Assembly (NCBI GenBank): GCA_021396245.1
Contig: WNYE01000049.1
Coordinates: forward strand, 124,001 to 188,000
Direction: 5' to 3'
Source: Sporothrix humicola
Taxonomy: Eukaryota > Ascomycota > Sordariomycetes > Ophiostomatales > Ophiostomataceae
DNA: 64,000 nucleotides
Positions 61,840 to 64,000 of this stretch are shown here, one piece after another (position 1 is the first letter of the stretch; every line of letters starts with the position of its first letter). The position numbers and the translations under genes are program-made. The notes under the pieces are model-generated. The model was not told where the DNA came from, did not search any database, and worked only from the letters and a program-made list of their open reading frames with translations.

Positions 61840-62552
61840 ATGGCGATCGCACAGGTTCCACGCAACTTTAAGCTCCTCGCCGAGCTCGAGAAGGGCGAGA
61901 AGGGAATGGGAGCGGGTGCGTGATTTCTCCTCTCCAATGGTCAGCTTCGGCATGGACAGTACTGACGACGACAGGCGCTTGCTCGTATGGTCTCGAGGAC
62001 CCCGAGGATATTCTGATGACCAACTGGCGCGGCACAATCTGGGGGCCGCCACATGTAAGTGTTTTGGAGGGATGGCTTTTAGGCCGCAACGATAGCTACA
62101 GTCGCTCCGCAACAACACCAGCTTCGACAGCTCCGCTGACTCGTGACGAATAGGGCCACCATGAAAACCGGATATACGAACTCAAGATGAAGTGCGGCGA
62201 AAACTACCCGCGCGAGCCGCCCGTGATCCACTTTGTCTCCCAAATCAACCTGCCCGGCGTCAACAACGTCGACGGCCTCGTCGACAAGAACTCTATTGGC
62301 ATCCTGCGCGACTGGGAAACGATTGCCACGCAGCTGTCCAAGAACCCGCGGCCCAAGGAGGATCCTCTGAGCTTGGAGTCGGCGCTGATTGCGATACGGA
62401 AGTGAGTACCGGAGGCCGGAGGCCGGAGGTCATCAATGATTCTACACACACAAGCAAACGCTAACTCAGTCTGCAGATACATGGAGGAGCACAAGAAGCT
62501 GCCGCAGCCTGCCGAGGGCTCTCGCTACGCCATCTACAAGGATACGATTTGA
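61840..62552 (+). CDS. MMS2: MMS2, ubiquitin-conjugating enzyme variant (UEV)
   Basis: Four exons: 61840-61915, 61975-62054, 62154-62401 and 62477-62552. Introns of 59, 99 and 75 nt all have GT-AG ends and correct phases, giving 159 residues. The product follows Mms2 throughout: VPRNFKLLAELEKGEKGMG, ACSYGLEDPEDILMTNWRG, TIWGPPHGHHENRIYELKM, CGENYPREPPVIHFVSQINLPGVN, and LRDWETIATQLSKNPRPKE. The catalytic Cys of E2 enzymes is absent where expected (VNNVDGLVDKNSIGILRDW), as in all UEVs. Mms2 pairs with Ubc13 to build K63-linked ubiquitin chains on PCNA for error-free lesion bypass. The C-terminal tail (YMEEHKKLPQPAEGSRYAIY) is longer than in yeast (137 residues). Confidence 0.95.
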
Positions 62553-63080
62553 GCGTCTGGAGGTGGACGGTTGTGGTCTGAGCAGGGGATATGGGCGGAA
62601 GCTGAGAGTAGGATGGGCGTTCGCAAGCGAGAAGGCAGTTGTTTGCATTTCACTTGTTCTCTTATTCTCTTGTTCCTTTGTGCCTGTTCTCTTGGTCCAT
62701 TGTTTTGGTGGTAGAAGGTCTCGGGTTTCTGGATTTTCTTTAAATTTTTGTTACCTTCGTTTTTTGTCTTGTCTTGCTAGCACTTGATTTTACTCTCTTT
62801 ATTATTTTCAAATCACCTTGTCACTACTCCTTGTTGTGTGCTCAGGTTGTGTATCCTTTTGTGTGTTCGTCTGGTCTTGACAAGGCTGCCAATTTTGGCA
62901 CGTGACCAACCCGGCAAGCTCCAGCGTAGGATCAAGCTCCCAAGTTTCTGGCGATCTTGCTTAGTGCCCGCGACATTGCCAAAATTTGCGACAGCCTTAC
63001 ACACTTCAACCACGGCAGTCGTTCTTCTCTTCTTCGGCCTCTACCCAATCCAGGGCACCTCTCCTGCCGAAACCAGATGA
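62553..63080. other. Intergenic spacer between MMS2 and the LYR gene
   Basis: 528 bp with T-rich stretches (about 62640-62780) and a C/T-rich leader before the next start. No gene is seen. Confidence 0.45.
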
Positions 63081-64000
63081 ATGCCGAGTTTCTTTGTTCC
63101 GGCCCGCAGCTCGCGGCATCGCACAGCATGTATGTCGCCGCCATTGCAGTTCATCTCTCCTCCCTCAACCCACCACCCCTAACAACGTAGGCTTCGCCCT
63201 TTATAAGGCTCTCGTGAAGAGGGCGCGCGCCGTGCCCCTCCCCGATCATGTCGCCTACCGACCCGCCGACCCAGCCGCGCCGTACGTTCACCCGATCCAC
63301 CGTTTCGTCCGCCACCAGTTCCAGCAGAACCGCGCCGACACGAGCCACCGTCTCGTCGTGGCCGCCCTGAATGTCGGCTACAAGTTTGTAGAGCTGCTCG
63401 ACGCCGCCCGCACGCCCGATTCGCCTTCGCACAAACAGATTGTCTCGTACCTAGAAAAAAGAGGACCGCCAAAGAAGCCGCCAAAGCCGCTGCGGGCCAA
63501 GGCCAAGCGCCTCGAAAAGGAGCGCAAGAAGCAGGAGCGGCGCAAGATGCGCGCCGCCGGCATTCCCGTCGAAGGCGAGCGCCAGCACCCGCCGGTCATT
63601 GTGCGCCGCCCGATTCCGGGGTCCGAGAGGGTATCACACGACGGCATCCTGACACACATTTACGAATACGTGCCTGGCTCGCCGCCTCGGCCACTGTCCG
63701 AAATCCCGGGCGGCGTCCGTCGTGTGCCCGTCCTTACCGCAGACGCCACCGGCATTCCGTTCCTGAGAATGGGCAAGCCGCAGTCCCCCATTTTGTCACG
63801 GGCCATCCGCCTCAAGAGCAAGAAGCGGCGCAACCGTGCCCAGGTGGCCAGCGTGCTGATGCGCGACGAATTGCCATTTGCCTCGCAGGAAGACACGTGG
63901 GACCACAACCTGGTGCGCGCGATCCAGGAAAGCGAAGAGGCAAATCCTGGGAGCCTCTCAGAGTCTACAGAGGCCTTGTTGGACGATATCGCCAGCGAGC
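63081..64000 (+). CDS. LYR-motif (Cup1-like N-terminal) protein, 3' end outside window
   Basis: Exon 1 is 63081-63129, a 61-nt intron follows (GTATGT, CCCCTAAC, CGTAG), and exon 2 runs from 63191 past the window edge. Joined, the start reads MPSFFVPARSSRHRTACF then ALYKALVKRARAVPLPDH, the LYR-type motif (LYK here) of the fungal Cup1-like LYR N-terminal domain. PIHRFVRHQFQQNRADTSHRL and VAALNVGYKFVELLDAA follow. Next come a strongly basic linker (KKPPKPLRAKAKRLEKERKK) and a region with HIYEYVPGSPPRPLSEIPGG and RLKSKKRRNRAQ. LYR proteins usually bind acyl-ACP in mitochondria and help assemble Fe-S or respiratory complexes, but the role of this subfamily is little known. At least 286 residues are present; no stop occurs before the window end. 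Confidence 0.85.

Noticed and set aside
1..64000. Transposable elements, CRISPR arrays, rRNA genes, other tRNAs
   Set aside because: No transposase, reverse transcriptase, long terminal or inverted repeats, regular spacer arrays, rRNA segments or further cloverleaf B-box patterns were seen on reading; an exhaustive computed search was not possible.

Overview
The window reads as nuclear DNA of a filamentous ascomycete (Pezizomycotina, most likely a Sordariomycete). Genes are monocistronic on both strands. Introns are short (46-99 nt), with GT-AG ends and CTAAC-type branch sites. Coding regions prefer C or G at third positions, starts often sit in CCACCATGG-like contexts, and the gene families are typically fungal (Zn2Cys6 regulator, CS-D-HC tannase/feruloyl esterase, cellobiose-dehydrogenase-like GMC oxidoreductase, DUG2). 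The species cannot be fixed from the sequence. I support 24 protein genes, one tRNA and one weak candidate small gene.

Left part (1-22 kb): an AlkB-type dioxygenase converges on a secreted tannase/feruloyl esterase. A gene-poor 4.7 kb stretch follows, then a hemerythrin-like protein and an isopenicillin-N-synthase-type 2-oxoglutarate oxygenase. Next is a long repeat-rich protein whose C-terminal third looks like a 3'-5' exonuclease that has lost its catalytic acids. From about 15 to 20.8 kb the DNA is AT-richer and holds only one polytopic membrane protein. A small Zn2Cys6 protein closes this part.

Middle (22-40 kb): a SAM methyltransferase precedes two tandem, diverged BTB/POZ genes that share an intron position, then a large CxxC/F-box-like protein, all on the + strand. 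On the - strand are a secreted GMC flavoenzyme, a small secreted cupredoxin and a DUG2-like WD40-M20 peptidase of glutathione turnover.

Right part (40-64 kb): a 4 kb gap leads to TIM17 (mitochondrial import), an FAD monooxygenase, a DapA-family aldolase and a dienelactone hydrolase. These are followed by an F-box-like protein, tRNA-Val(AAC), a mitochondrial stomatin-like SPFH protein, the large trafficking protein MON2, the ubiquitin E2 variant MMS2, and the start of a Cup1-like LYR-motif gene that runs off the window.

The core genes (TIM17, SLP2, MON2, MMS2, LYR, tRNA) cluster at the right. The left and centre are richer in secreted and small-molecule enzymes and fast-evolving regulators. 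I found no transposon, CRISPR array, rRNA or obvious biosynthetic cluster. The least ordinary items are the pseudo-exonuclease with five separate in-phase DNA repeat arrays, the tandem BTB pair, and the stop-free introns, one of which lies inside a zinc-binding motif.
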